Notes: generated by a model from the sequence alone, not told the origin. Counted from the stretch's first letter, positions 25,224 to 34,568 are shown. The stretch is 64,000 nt of DNA from Crassaminicella profunda (GCF_019884785.1 NZ_CP082326.1:372001-436000); one strand, 5' to 3'. Numbers and translations are program-made.

Positions 25224-26105
25224 ATGAATAGAAAGATGAAAAAGTTTATTGTATGGACAGTTGCTATTATGATTGTGTCCTTTGGGATTTCGGCGGGATT
25301 ATTTATGCAAGCTGGAGAAAATATTTTACATATAACGAATTCTGTTAATCGAGAGTCTATTGAGAATGATGTGGATATTACTAAAAATCTGGAAATAGAA
25401 AATGTTGAGAAGATCTATATAGATATGATCAGTACGAATGTGAAGGTGATTCCAGAAGATAGGAAAGATATAAAGATTCATTTTTATGGAACAACGAATG
25501 AGAAGATAAGTCCATTAAACATAGAAAAAAAAGACAAAGCTATATTTGTAAAAGAAAAAAAGAAAAATGAAATGGTCATTAATATAGGAAAAGGAAGTTT
25601 ATCGGATACTCATTTAGATGTATACATTCCAAAGGATTATTCAAAAGATATAGATATAGAAGCAGTATCAGGAGATATTAATTTTGGAAAGCTTCAAATA
25701 GAAATAGCTAATATTTCAACTGTATCAGGTGATATTGAAGGGGACATAATAGATGGAAAAAATGCAACCTTTAAAACTATTTCAGGAGACATAGAAATAG
25801 AATCATCTAAAGGAAAATTATATGCAAAATCTGTATCTGGAGATATAGCTACAAAAGTTGAAAGTTTAAAGGATGATTTAGCTTTCAAATCTACATCTGG
25901 AAATGTTGAAATAAAGCTTCCTAAAACAGCGCTGTTTCGTTTACAAGCAAGTTCTACATCTGGAGAAATTAATTGTGAATTTCCTATAAAAATAGAGAAA
26001 AATAAAGGTAGAAACAATCTTTATGGGAATGTTGGAAATGATGAAGAAATAAAAAATACAATTAATATTAATACAGTTTCGGGTGATATTGATTTGGTGA
26101 AATGA
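25224..26105 (+). CDS. DUF4097-family beta-repeat surface protein
   Basis: A 293-residue protein with an N-terminal membrane anchor (FIVWTVAIMIVSFGISAGLF). The rest is a right-handed beta structure made of short repeats with the signature VSGDI/TSGN, seen at least seven times (EAVSGDINFG, STVSGDIEGD, TISGDIEIES, KSVSGDIATK, STSGNVEIKL, STSGEINCEF, NTVSGDIDLV). It lies outside the membrane. It ends the PadR operon, two bases before a terminator hairpin that also occurs 5.4 kb downstream. Confidence 0.88.
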   Translation: MNRKMKKFIVWTVAIMIVSFGISAGLFMQAGENILHITNSVNRESIENDVDITKNLEIENVEKIYIDMISTNVKVIPEDRKDIKIHFYGTTNEKISPLNIEKKDKAIFVKEKKKNEMVINIGKGSLSDTHLDVYIPKDYSKDIDIEAVSGDINFGKLQIEIANISTVSGDIEGDIIDGKNATFKTISGDIEIESSKGKLYAKSVSGDIATKVESLKDDLAFKSTSGNVEIKLPKTALFRLQASSTSGEINCEFPIKIEKNKGRNNLYGNVGNDEEIKNTININTVSGDIDLVK

Positions 26106-26106
26106 T

Positions 26107-26142
26107 TAAAAAGAGCAGTCCACATGGACTGCTCTAAATTAT
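26107..26142. repeat. Left 36-bp direct repeat with terminator hairpin
   Basis: Contains AGAGCAGTCCA-CA-TGGACTGCTCT, a perfect 11-bp stem, with five A residues before it. The whole 36 bases recur at 31559-31594 with a single difference (C26134 versus T). A further TTTTATCAA (26142-26150) matches 31602-31610 in the 3' end of the BASS gene after an 8-base gap. It also serves as terminator for the DUF4097 gene. Confidence 0.9.
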
Positions 26143-26337
26143 TTTATCAAAAATATTTTTAAATTTTTTCTTTAAGGCTGTCTTTTCATTTGTTAATTTA
26201 AAATTAACGACGGAAAACGACAAAAAGTTTCTGAAAAATTATTTAAAATAGAAAAGAGAAGTGATTTATATTTCTATACAGTATTAGAAAATAAATTTAA
26301 ATATTATTTTTTATGTATCTATGAAAGAGGGATGTAG

Positions 26338-29300
26338 ATGGATTATACTTTGATGAAACATTTAGAAAGTTTTCAAGATATAGATGTAGAATATCAAAAA
26401 TTATATGCTAATTGGGTGTTAGATCAGAAAAAAATTGGACAGGCATTAAATGGCGTTTCACATATTTATCCACATTATAGCAATCATGATGAAAGTCATT
26501 CATTGACTATTATTAGAAATATTGAGTTGTTATTGGGAGCGGATCGGATTAAGCAATTGAGTCCAACGGATACATGGTTGTTATTAATGTCCGCTTATTT
26601 GCACGATACAGGAATGATTATTGTGAGTAATGTGATGCAAGATAATTGGGAAAAAGATGATTTTCAAAATTTTTTAGAGGATATAAGTAATGCTAAATAT
26701 GATGGATATGATATAGAATATATTGAAGCAGCAAGGTATTTAAAGAATGTAGAAGATTTTAAGACGAAAATAGATTGGCCTATTAGAGTGAGAGAGTATG
26801 TCATTATATTAGCAGCAGAATATTTTAGAAGACAACATGCTAAAAAAAGTAAAATTGCTATTGAGGATTTAGAAGATATTTTTGGATTGAAAATAGGTGG
26901 CTTTAATTCAGTTCCTAAAAGATTTAAGGATTTAACAGGACAAATAGCATTTTTACATAATCAACCCTTTGAGGATGTACTAAAATTAGACCGGAAAGCT
27001 AATGGTGTTGGGAATGATAAAATACATCCACGATTTATTGCAACAATGATTCGACTTGGAGATTTATTAGATTTAGATGATGGCAGATTTTCTAATGTTT
27101 ATCAAAGGATGCTTTTAAAAATGCCTAAAAGATCAAAAATTCATAAAGCAAAGCATGCATCTATTACACATTTTTTGATTGAGCCAAAGATCATAGAGGT
27201 ATCTGCTAATTGTGATGCACCAGAAATTTATAGAGAAACAAAAGCATGGATTGATTGGCTAGAGGATGAAATCAAGAATTTAGCATTGCATTGGTCTGAA
27301 ATTGTACAAGATGACTTTTTAGGAGTAGCACCACGATTTGGCAAGAAAAAATTATATTTAGAAGGAAAAGATGATTATAAAGAACAAGCTAATTTGCGGT
27401 TTGAAATCAAACAAGAAAAAGCATTTGAAATATTAGAGGGTTCAGAAATTTATGAAGATAGCAATACTGTATTTATAAGAGAATTAATACAAAATGCAAT
27501 GGATGCTACAAAAATTCAAATATGGAAGGATGTAAAAAGTGGTATTTATGATTTTCTATTAAAAAAGATAGATAATAACAAGCATTCCTTTGGAAAAGAG
27601 CATATTGATTATAAAGAAAAGCTACAGTTTCCTATTGATCTTCCAAATGAAATTTGGAGAAATTATCCTATTATAATAAGTATTACAGAGGAAGAAAAGG
27701 ATGAATATGTATATACCACTTTTTTATTTAAAGACTATGGGTGTGGCATTTCTTCAGAAGACTTACAAAGAATGGTTTCCATTGGAGAGAGTTGGTCTTC
27801 TGATAAAAAGCTTGTTGATTTTATTGAAGGTATGCCTTGTTGGCTTAGACCAACAGGTGCTTTTGGATTAGGATTGATGTCATCCTTTTTGGTGACTAAT
27901 AAAATCATTATGAGAACAAAATATGATGATGAAAATTTAAAAGAGATTACTTTTGTTTCAAGAAAAGAAAATGGGTATGTAACAGTAAAAGATCTAGAGG
28001 AGGATGAAAATAGCTATAGAAGGAATGGAACAGAAGCTATCATAAAAATAAAAAAAGAAAAGTCTACTGAAGAGGATTTATTTGTGAAAGAAGATGTTGA
28101 TAAATTTGAAGAATATAGAAATTATATAGAAAGAATGCTTGGAAAGAAATATTCAGTTATAGAAGAAAATGAAAATAGCATTCAAATCAAAATAGATAGT
28201 ATGTGTATGGAATATGATCAAGATTTAAAGTGGGATAATGAGGATGATAAAATAAGATATGCATTTGTTCCAGAAAAAAATGGAGATATATCTATGCATA
28301 TTTTAGAGAAAATAAGAGGTTCATATTTACATATTAATATATCTCAAAATTCAGATACATATTATGAAAATTTAAATTATAATTTTAGAGGAATAAGAGT
28401 TTGCAGAGAACGTATCCGAAATATACCGATAGCTGTTGAATGGGATCTACTAAATAGTGAAACAAAAAAGATCCTTAATATTGCAAGAAGAAAAATTAAG
28501 CGACATGAATTAAAGAGATTAAATGATTTTTTAATGAAAGAAATATTGCCTAGATGCTTAAAAAAATTCATTAAGTCTATATCTAAACCTGAAAATAAAA
28601 ATCGATTTAAGGGTTGTTATGATTATATATTTTTTAAAATGAAATTGATATGCGAGATTCTTAAAATAGAGCATAAGAGTATTTTAGATGATTTGTGTAA
28701 TGATTTAGTTCTAAAGATTCCAATTTTAAATAAAAAAACAGGAAAAAATTTTAATATGACAGTAAAAGAGCTTTTTGATAAAAAATCATTTATATATATG
28801 AATGAAGATGATTACTATGAGTTAGGATATGAGTATGAAAAAACAGCAAATGATGTAGTCGAAGAAATTGAAAAATTAACAAATAGAAAAGATATAACTA
28901 ATGAGTTAATAATTGATTCCTTATATTTTGAAAAGGATTCAATAGATATTTCAAAATGGGTATTTGATAAATTTTATATTGAATATATATATTCTTTATA
29001 TGGACAAGAAATTTTTATCCTAAGAAAAATAGGAAAAGAAAATAACAGACCAGTAACCATAAAAGTTGATAGTGATACTTATAAAAAAAATATTCTAAAA
29101 TTGGGAGAAAAGTATGCGCAAGATACATTGTATCCCTTTGATAAGTATAAAGAGTTAATTATTAAAGAATTGCCAAAAGATATTGTGAGATGGTATTCTT
29201 TAAAAGAATACTATATTATCAATCCTTTTATAATAAAAGAAGATTATGCTATTAATGAAATAGATAAAGCCTTTAAAGAAATGGAAAGCAAAGAAATTGA

Positions 29301-29520
29301 TGAAACTGTCATTCTTCAAAAGAAAAATAATCTAATTGATAGACTTTGCAATGAATGTATTACCAATAAACTTGTGAAATGGGTACTGAATCATTCTGCA
29401 CTGCCAAAAGAAGAGATCACTTCTGAAGAAGTTATAAGAAAAAAATATAGAGAGTTAGTAGCAGAGTTCGTTGATTTAAAATGTGAGGAATTAATTGAAA
29501 AAAATCAAGAAAGTAAATAA
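26338..29520 (+). CDS. HD-phosphohydrolase / Hsp90-like (GHKL) ATPase fusion protein
   Basis: A 1060-residue protein. Residues about 40-330 form an HD-superfamily domain: HYSNHDESHS (His50, Asp51), AYLHDTGM (His89-Asp90), and a later RLGDLLDLDDGRF. Residues about 370-560 form an Hsp90-type ATP-binding fold: N box RELIQNAMDATK (Asn386), G1 DYGCGIS (Asp466), G2 GAFGLGLMSSF (Gly507 onward). The C-terminal 500 residues show no domain I recognise and no membrane segment. I recall that HD plus Hsp90-like architectures are suspected bacterial conflict proteins, with nucleotide or cyclic-nucleotide hydrolysis as a possible activity; this is inference. It lies alone in a segment flanked by direct repeats. 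Confidence 0.8.
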   Translation: MDYTLMKHLESFQDIDVEYQKLYANWVLDQKKIGQALNGVSHIYPHYSNHDESHSLTIIRNIELLLGADRIKQLSPTDTWLLLMSAYLHDTGMIIVSNVMQDNWEKDDFQNFLEDISNAKYDGYDIEYIEAARYLKNVEDFKTKIDWPIRVREYVIILAAEYFRRQHAKKSKIAIEDLEDIFGLKIGGFNSVPKRFKDLTGQIAFLHNQPFEDVLKLDRKANGVGNDKIHPRFIATMIRLGDLLDLDDGRFSNVYQRMLLKMPKRSKIHKAKHASITHFLIEPKIIEVSANCDAPEIYRETKAWIDWLEDEIKNLALHWSEIVQDDFLGVAPRFGKKKLYLEGKDDYKEQANLRFEIKQEKAFEILEGSEIYEDSNTVFIRELIQNAMDATKIQIWKDVKSGIYDFLLKKIDNNKHSFGKEHIDYKEKLQFPIDLPNEIWRNYPIIISITEEEKDEYVYTTFLFKDYGCGISSEDLQRMVSIGESWSSDKKLVDFIEGMPCWLRPTGAFGLGLMSSFLVTNKIIMRTKYDDENLKEITFVSRKENGYVTVKDLEEDENSYRRNGTEAIIKIKKEKSTEEDLFVKEDVDKFEEYRNYIERMLGKKYSVIEENENSIQIKIDSMCMEYDQDLKWDNEDDKIRYAFVPEKNGDISMHILEKIRGSYLHINISQNSDTYYENLNYNFRGIRVCRERIRNIPIAVEWDLLNSETKKILNIARRKIKRHELKRLNDFLMKEILPRCLKKFIKSISKPENKNRFKGCYDYIFFKMKLICEILKIEHKSILDDLCNDLVLKIPILNKKTGKNFNMTVKELFDKKSFIYMNEDDYYELGYEYEKTANDVVEEIEKLTNRKDITNELIIDSLYFEKDSIDISKWVFDKFYIEYIYSLYGQEIFILRKIGKENNRPVTIKVDSDTYKKNILKLGEKYAQDTLYPFDKYKELIIKELPKDIVRWYSLKEYYIINPFIIKEDYAINEIDKAFKEMESKEIDETVILQKKNNLIDRLCNECITNKLVKWVLNHSALPKEEITSEEVIRKKYRELVAEFVDLKCEELIEKNQESK

Positions 29521-29535
29521 AGACATCTAAAAATT

Positions 29536-29614
29536 AAAGTGTACCCCAAAAGTTAGATACAAAATTTAACTTTTGGAGGTGCACTTTTATATGAGGAAAT
29601 ATTATTCATTTTGA
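29536..29614 (+). mobile_element. Decayed end of an IS3-family element
   Basis: AAAGTGTACCCCAAAAGTTA (29536-29555) and the near-complementary arm 29567-29587 (TAACTTTTGGAGGTGCAC and TTT) form a 20-bp inverted repeat with one bulge. The sequence resembles the ends of IS150-type IS3 elements. Directly after it, ATGAGGAAATATTATTCA starts a seven-codon frame (MRKYYSF, then TGA) like the first residues of IS3 OrfA proteins. Nothing of the transposase remains. The 266-base gap between the HD/Hsp90 gene and satD holds nothing else recognisable. It might also act as a terminator. Confidence 0.55.
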
Positions 29615-29786
29615 TACTTAGATAATTATTGTACAGGCTTATTGCTCTTGAAAAATGAAATGTAGTTAAATACATCAATACAAGAAATTTATTCCAGTTA
29701 TGATTTGTTGAAAATTATAGACTATTAAAGTAAAATGAAACTAAAATACTAATATTCTTTTAATAAGATGAATTCAAGGAGGAATT

Positions 29787-30446
29787 ATGCAACCATTTTG
29801 TGTAATTACAGCAGATATTATTAAATCTAGAAAGTATTTAAATGCAAAAGAAGAAATTAATAATAAATTAGATCAATTAAATAAAAAACTAAAAAATGAA
29901 CTGTTTACTTCTTTTGTTCTATCAAGAGGAGATGAAATTCAAGCTGTTTTGAATAATATTGAATTTTTACCTGAAGTTATACGGAATGTAAGATATTATT
30001 GTAGACCCTTTCAATTAAGATTAGGAGTTGGAATTGGTTATATTGAAGCCATATTGGACAATCAAAATCATAATTCGTGGGACATGAATGGGCAGGCTTT
30101 TTATTTAGCAAGGGATGCTATGGATACCTTAAATAAATTACAAAGAAAGCATAGTACACCATATAAAAAACATTATCCAGCAACATATTTATGGTCAATG
30201 AACGAAGCCTTAAATTTATCTTTGAATTCTATATATATTTTAGTAGATAGCATCATTAGAAATTGGAATGATGAACAATGGGAAACAATCATGTTATATG
30301 AATCACTTGGAACTTATGAGTTAGTTTCAAGGCAATTGTCTATTTCTAAGTCTGCTGTTCAGCAAAGGTGTGATTTAGCAAATTGGAGGTCAATTGTTGC
30401 AGTGGAAAAGAATTTGAAAGGTTTACTTCAAAGATGTAATGATTAA
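29787..30446 (+). CDS. SatD-family protein
   Basis: A 219-residue protein matching the SatD family (named from the sat acid-tolerance operon of Streptococcus mutans). N-terminal blocks are FCVITADIIKSRKY, SFVLSRGDEIQAVL and LRLGVGIGYIEA, which recall a nucleotide-cyclase-like fold. The C-terminal ~60 residues form a helix-turn-helix (WETIMLYESLGTYELVSRQLSISKSAVQQRC). It is soluble. The biochemical role is unknown. A clear ribosome site (AAGGAGG) precedes the ATG. It is followed by a DUF3307 membrane protein gene, a pairing seen repeatedly with SatD. Confidence 0.8.
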   Translation: MQPFCVITADIIKSRKYLNAKEEINNKLDQLNKKLKNELFTSFVLSRGDEIQAVLNNIEFLPEVIRNVRYYCRPFQLRLGVGIGYIEAILDNQNHNSWDMNGQAFYLARDAMDTLNKLQRKHSTPYKKHYPATYLWSMNEALNLSLNSIYILVDSIIRNWNDEQWETIMLYESLGTYELVSRQLSISKSAVQQRCDLANWRSIVAVEKNLKGLLQRCND

Positions 30447-30483
30447 GTTGATTTTGAAGGAATAAAAAATAAGGGATTGAAGA

Positions 30484-30563
30484 AGTAAAGTCACTAACCT
30501 TTAAAGTGGAAGAGTAAAGCTTGAAAGCTTTAAAATTCACGAGTAAAGATCTAATTCTTTAAA
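30484..30563 (+). repeat. Three 29-bp tandem imperfect repeats with inverted cores
   Basis: AGTAAAG occurs at 30484, 30513 and 30542, and CTTTAAA at 30499, 30528 and 30557, each exactly 29 bp apart. Every unit thus holds TAAAG-N8-CTTTA, an interrupted palindrome; the middle unit extends to AAGCTT-GA-AAGCTT. They lie in the 154-base gap between the satD and DUF3307 genes, just upstream of the latter's ribosome site. Confidence 0.85.
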
Positions 30564-30600
30564 AAATATAAATAATAAGGAATAGGAGAAGCGTATTCAT

Positions 30601-31419
30601 ATGACGGTATTATTGATAGCAATATTTGCACATATCCTAGCAGATTTTGTTTTTCAAACAGATAAAATTATAAATGATAAAAGAAATATGGTGAAGGTAG
30701 CTTTTTTAAAACATGGTTTTTCTGTATTTATGATAGTATTTATAATGCTTTTATTAAGATACCAATTTAAAGTAGTGCTATTATATAGCATGATTATATC
30801 TGTATCGCATATAGGAATAGATTATTTGAATTACAGCATTCAAAACAAATATAATCAACTTCAAGAGTGGATGTTATTTTTAATCGACCAAGTGATTCAT
30901 GTATTCATTATTTTTAGTGGATGGACTTTCTTTAATTTTCCACAGCATGATTATATTACCAAGTTTTGCAGTTTTTTATTTAAACCCAAAACAATAATTG
31001 TCTTTAATCAAATTAGTAAAACTGTAGCTATGGAGAACATGCAAGAGGGAACTATTCTAAATAAAATATTAATATATGGAATTGTTTATTTATTTTTTGG
31101 AGTAGGTGGAGGCTATTTTATATCAAAGATTCTAAAGGATATAGAAAACGTAACTCAATCTGCAAATGATAATGAAGGATTAAAGAAAGCAGGCAAGATA
31201 ATAGGTATTCTCGAGAGATTATTAATCATAACATTAGTAATCAATAATGCTCTTTCTGCAATTGGATTTGTAATAGCTGCAAAGTCTATTGCAAGGTATG
31301 ATAAAATAACAACAAAAAAAGAATTTGCAGAATACTATTTAATTGGAACATTTTCTAGTGTATTGATTGGATTGATAGGTGGATATATGTTAATGGGAAT
31401 GAGTAGAATATTTACTTAG
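30601..31419 (+). CDS. DUF3307-family membrane protein
   Basis: A 272-residue membrane protein with about seven helices. The N-terminus has the DUF3307 signature IFAHILADFVFQTDKIINDKR with conserved His and Asp, and a second His/Asp block (SHIGIDYLNY) follows. The C-terminal half adds a pair of helices and an ISKILKDIENV cytoplasmic segment. The function is unknown. It follows satD and the 29-bp repeats in the same orientation. Confidence 0.78.
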   Translation: MTVLLIAIFAHILADFVFQTDKIINDKRNMVKVAFLKHGFSVFMIVFIMLLLRYQFKVVLLYSMIISVSHIGIDYLNYSIQNKYNQLQEWMLFLIDQVIHVFIIFSGWTFFNFPQHDYITKFCSFLFKPKTIIVFNQISKTVAMENMQEGTILNKILIYGIVYLFFGVGGGYFISKILKDIENVTQSANDNEGLKKAGKIIGILERLLIITLVINNALSAIGFVIAAKSIARYDKITTKKEFAEYYLIGTFSSVLIGLIGGYMLMGMSRIFT

Positions 31420-31558
31420 TTTGTAAATAGAATATTAAAAAGAATGTGGGAGAAAAAATAAGAACAAACTCAAATAGCTTAAGGATGATCTATGAAAGGG
31501 GGATATAGATATTTGTTTATTAAGTATAATATTTAACCAGAATAATTTTTATGAACTG

Positions 31559-31594
31559 TAAAAAGAGCAGTCCACATGGACTGCTTTAAATTAT
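31559..31594. repeat. Right 36-bp direct repeat with terminator hairpin
   Basis: Matches 26107-26142 at 35 of 36 bases. Here it forms the terminator of the minus-strand BASS gene (AGCAGTCCA-TG-TGGACTGCT then CTTTTT on that strand) and includes that gene's stop codon (31591-31593). The 5.4 kb between the copies hold the HD/Hsp90, satD and DUF3307 genes. Confidence 0.9.
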
Positions 31595-32538
31595 GCATTA
31601 CTTTTATCAAGTGAATTTGTTTTATTAGACCAAAATGTAGCTAGTAGAGGGCCTGAAATATTGTGCCAAACACTGAATATAGCAGCTGGGATTGCAGCTA
31701 CAGGATTAAAGTGAGTCATTGCTAAGGATACGGCTAGTCCTGAATTTTGCATACCTACCTCAATAGCTACAGCACGTCTTTTTGCTTCACCCATTTTTAG
31801 CTTTGATGCAATGAAATAACCTAGTAAATATCCTAGCATATTGTGAAGAATGACTACCATAAAAATAGTTAAAGCAGTAGAAAGAATTCTTTCTGCATTT
31901 ACACCAACAACGCCTCCAACGATCAATACAATAGATACTACCGAAATAAGAGGGAGAATCTTGATTCCTGTATTAACGGCATTACCAAAGAATTTTCTTG
32001 CAATAAGTCCTAAGATAATAGGAACTAATACTATTTTAACAATAGAGATAAATAGAGCAGTAGCAGAAATTGGAATCCATTTTCCTGCTAACCAAAGAGT
32101 TACCATTGGTGTTAAGAATGGTGCCAAAAGGGTAGAAACAGATGTCATGGAAACAGATAATGCTAAATCTCCCTTTGCTAAATAGGTCATAACATTTGAA
32201 GATGTTCCACCTGGACATGTTCCTACAAGGATTACTCCAACAGCTAAATCTGGTGGAAGATTAAAAATAACTGCAATACCGTATGCAATTAATGGCATTA
32301 ATGTATATTGAGCAATCACACCAAAAATTACTTCTTTTGGTCTAGAAAATACAAGTTTAAAATCTTCTCCTTTTAGGGTCATTCCCATTCCAAACATGAT
32401 AATTCCTAAAAGTAGTGCAATTTGTGGTAATACCCATTGAAAAGCTGTAGGGCTTATAAGCCCTATAGCAGCTGCTAAAACTACCCATACTGCAAAATAT
32501 TTTCCTGCAGTATTGCTGATTTTCTCTAAAAATGTCAT
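31591..32538 (-). CDS. BASS-family sodium-dependent transporter
   Basis: A 315-residue membrane protein with ten helices of the bile acid:sodium symporter family, bacterial PanS/YocS branch. Landmarks are MFGMGMTLKGEDF, VGTCPGGTSSNVMTYLAKGDLALSVSMT (first unwound helix) and EVGMQNSGLAVSLA (second). Bacterial members move pantoate, pyruvate-like or other organic anions with sodium. It lies 13 bases after ilvD, so it is under the same T-box. A branched-chain or 2-oxo acid is therefore a plausible substrate (inference). Confidence 0.9.
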   Translation of the reverse strand: MTFLEKISNTAGKYFAVWVVLAAAIGLISPTAFQWVLPQIALLLGIIMFGMGMTLKGEDFKLVFSRPKEVIFGVIAQYTLMPLIAYGIAVIFNLPPDLAVGVILVGTCPGGTSSNVMTYLAKGDLALSVSMTSVSTLLAPFLTPMVTLWLAGKWIPISATALFISIVKIVLVPIILGLIARKFFGNAVNTGIKILPLISVVSIVLIVGGVVGVNAERILSTALTIFMVVILHNMLGYLLGYFIASKLKMGEAKRRAVAIEVGMQNSGLAVSLAMTHFNPVAAIPAAIFSVWHNISGPLLATFWSNKTNSLDKSNA

Positions 32539-32551
32539 GGTTATCTCTCCT

Positions 32552-34210
32552 TTACTTTAATACAGCTCCTGTACTTGCAGAAGTTACTAATTTTGCATAT
32601 CTTGCTAAATATCCTTTTGTAACTTTAGGTTCAGGTTTTACAAAGTTTGCTTTACGTTTCTCAATCTCTTCATCACTTAATTTTACTTCTAACTTTTTAT
32701 TAGGAATATCAATACTAATGATATCTCCATTTTCAACAAGACCAACAAGTCCTCCCTCCATAGCCTCAGGAGAAACATGACCAATAGCAGCACCACGAGT
32801 AGCCCCAGAAAATCTACCATCCGTAAGAAGTGCTACGTCTTTATCAAGTCCCATACCAGCAATGGCAGAGGTTGGTGATAGCATCTCTCTCATACCAGGA
32901 CCACCCTTTGGACCTTCGTATCGGATAACTACTACATCACCCTTTATAATCTTTCCATCAAAAATGGCATTTACTGCTTCTTCTTCTGAGTTGTATACTT
33001 TTGCAGGGCCAACGTGTACTAACATTTCATCAGCTACAGCTGATTCTTTTACAACGGCCCCATCTACTGCTAAGTTTCCTCTTAGGATCGCAAGGCCGCC
33101 TTTATTTCTATAAGGGCTTTCAATAGGATGGATGATATCTGTATCCAATACCTTTCGGGTTTTTAAATTTTCACCAACATTATTTCCTGTAACAGTCATA
33201 GCTTCTAGGTTGATTAAATCTTTTTTTGTGAGTTCCTTCATAAGAGCAGGGATTCCTCCAGCACGGTGTAAGTCTTCCATATGATGCTTACCGCTAGGGC
33301 TAAGCTTTGTAAGATATGGAGTTACTTGACTGATTTCATCAAATAATTCAAGGGGTAATTCTATACCTGCTTCATGAGCGATTGCTGGTAGATGAAGTAC
33401 TGTGTTAGAAGAACCAGCCATAGCCATGTCTACAGTGATTGCGTTTTTAAAGGCATCAATTGTCAGAACATCTAATGGTTTTATATTATTTTTAATACAT
33501 TCCATAACCTTCATTCCTGCATATTTTGCAAGTTGAATTCTCTCACCTGAGTGAGCTGCAGCAGTACCGTTGTAAGGAAGTCCCATTCCTAGTACTTCTG
33601 TTAAGCAGTTCATACTATTTGCAGTGAAAAGTCCTGAGCAAGAACCACATCCTGGGCAGGATTTTCTTGCTAATTCTTCTAATTCTTCTGCAGTCATTTT
33701 ATTGTCCTTAAAAGATCCAACTCCTTCGATCACACTACTAAAATCTAATGCTTTACCATTATGCTCTCCTGCTCTCATAGGACCACCACTAACTACAACG
33801 GCTGGAATATTTAATCTTGCAGCAGCCATAAGCATTCCTGGAACGATTTTGTCGCAGTTTGGGATTAAAACTAATCCATCAAAAGCATGACCCATTGCCA
33901 TAGCTTCAATAGAATCTGCAATAAGCTCACGACTTGCTAATGGATATTTCATCCCATCATGTCCCATGGCAATCCCATCACAAATACCTATTGCAGGGAA
34001 TTCTACAGGAGTACCTCCTGCCATGGCAACACCCATTTTAGCAGCTTGTGCAATTCTATCTAAGTGCATATGACCTGCAATAATTTCATTTTGAGCATTG
34101 ACAATACCAATAAGGGGTCTGTCTATTTCTTCTTTTGTATATCCCATTCCATAAAATAAAGATCTTACAGGAGCTCCTTTTGCACCTTTTTTTATTTGAT
34201 CACTTTTCAT
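32552..34210 (-). CDS. ilvD: Dihydroxy-acid dehydratase
   Basis: A 552-residue IlvD, which converts dihydroxy-acids to the 2-oxo acids leading to isoleucine and valine. It is Fe-S dependent: cluster cysteines lie in [17 protein letters not shown] and the [11 protein letters not shown] region. The C-terminal [14 protein letters not shown] active-site block is intact. Full length. It is the only biosynthetic gene behind the T-box here; other ilv genes are not in the window. Confidence 0.97.
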   Translation of the reverse strand: MKSDQIKKGAKGAPVRSLFYGMGYTKEEIDRPLIGIVNAQNEIIAGHMHLDRIAQAAKMGVAMAGGTPVEFPAIGICDGIAMGHDGMKYPLASRELIADSIEAMAMGHAFDGLVLIPNCDKIVPGMLMAAARLNIPAVVVSGGPMRAGEHNGKALDFSSVIEGVGSFKDNKMTAEELEELARKSCPGCGSCSGLFTANSMNCLTEVLGMGLPYNGTAAAHSGERIQLAKYAGMKVMECIKNNIKPLDVLTIDAFKNAITVDMAMAGSSNTVLHLPAIAHEAGIELPLELFDEISQVTPYLTKLSPSGKHHMEDLHRAGGIPALMKELTKKDLINLEAMTVTGNNVGENLKTRKVLDTDIIHPIESPYRNKGGLAILRGNLAVDGAVVKESAVADEMLVHVGPAKVYNSEEEAVNAIFDGKIIKGDVVVIRYEGPKGGPGMREMLSPTSAIAGMGLDKDVALLTDGRFSGATRGAAIGHVSPEAMEGGLVGLVENGDIISIDIPNKKLEVKLSDEEIEKRKANFVKPEPKVTKGYLARYAKLVTSASTGAVLK

Positions 34211-34240
34211 AAAAAATCCTCCTTTGTATTGGTTAAATTA

Positions 34241-34540
34241 AAAAATCCCTCGTCTCTAAGATATAACATTATATCTTAGGGACGAGAGATTTTTCCCGTG
34301 TTACCACCCTAATTTACAATTCATTCACATGAATTATCTCTTCAGGTCAAATATTAACCCTAGCCATATAACGGTGGCACTTCTAACTGATGTAGAATCC
34401 CGGCCTTATCTACTCTAATGGTTTCGATTTGGCAGCTACGGAGTGATTATTATATACTGCTTTAACGCTGATTTTCAGCAAATATCAGCTCTCTGTAGTT
34501 AAAGGAATAGTATTTTTCTCTCCGTCATCACTTTTTTTGA
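34241..34540 (-). promoter_or_regulatory. T-box riboswitch of ilvD, isoleucine type
   Basis: On the minus strand the leader begins ATGACGGAGAG (stem I base, near 34530) and continues with CAGAGAGCTGATATTTGCTG (distal stem I). Opposite it, TAATAATCACTCCGTAGCTGCC places AUC as the likely specifier (plus-strand GAT at 34445-34447). The T-box AGGGTGGTAACACGGG is at 34310-34295. A long terminator stem with a U-run follows (34290-34243). Uncharged isoleucine tRNA should allow read-through into ilvD and the BASS gene. Confidence 0.93.
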
Positions 34541-34568
34541 TTTATTTTTCTGAAAATTAATTAAACCT

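Noticed and set aside
30484-30563. Possible miniature CRISPR array
   Set aside because: Only three units, conserved cores of 7 bases and no constant full-length repeat with unique spacers; no cas genes nearby.
26317-31510. A 23-base near-repeat (26317-26339 and 31488-31510, 21 of 23 identical) inside both ends of the cassette
   Set aside because: It covers a ribosome-site-like purine-rich stretch and does not extend further; it could be chance or a copied gene start, so it is not used as evidence for the cassette boundary.
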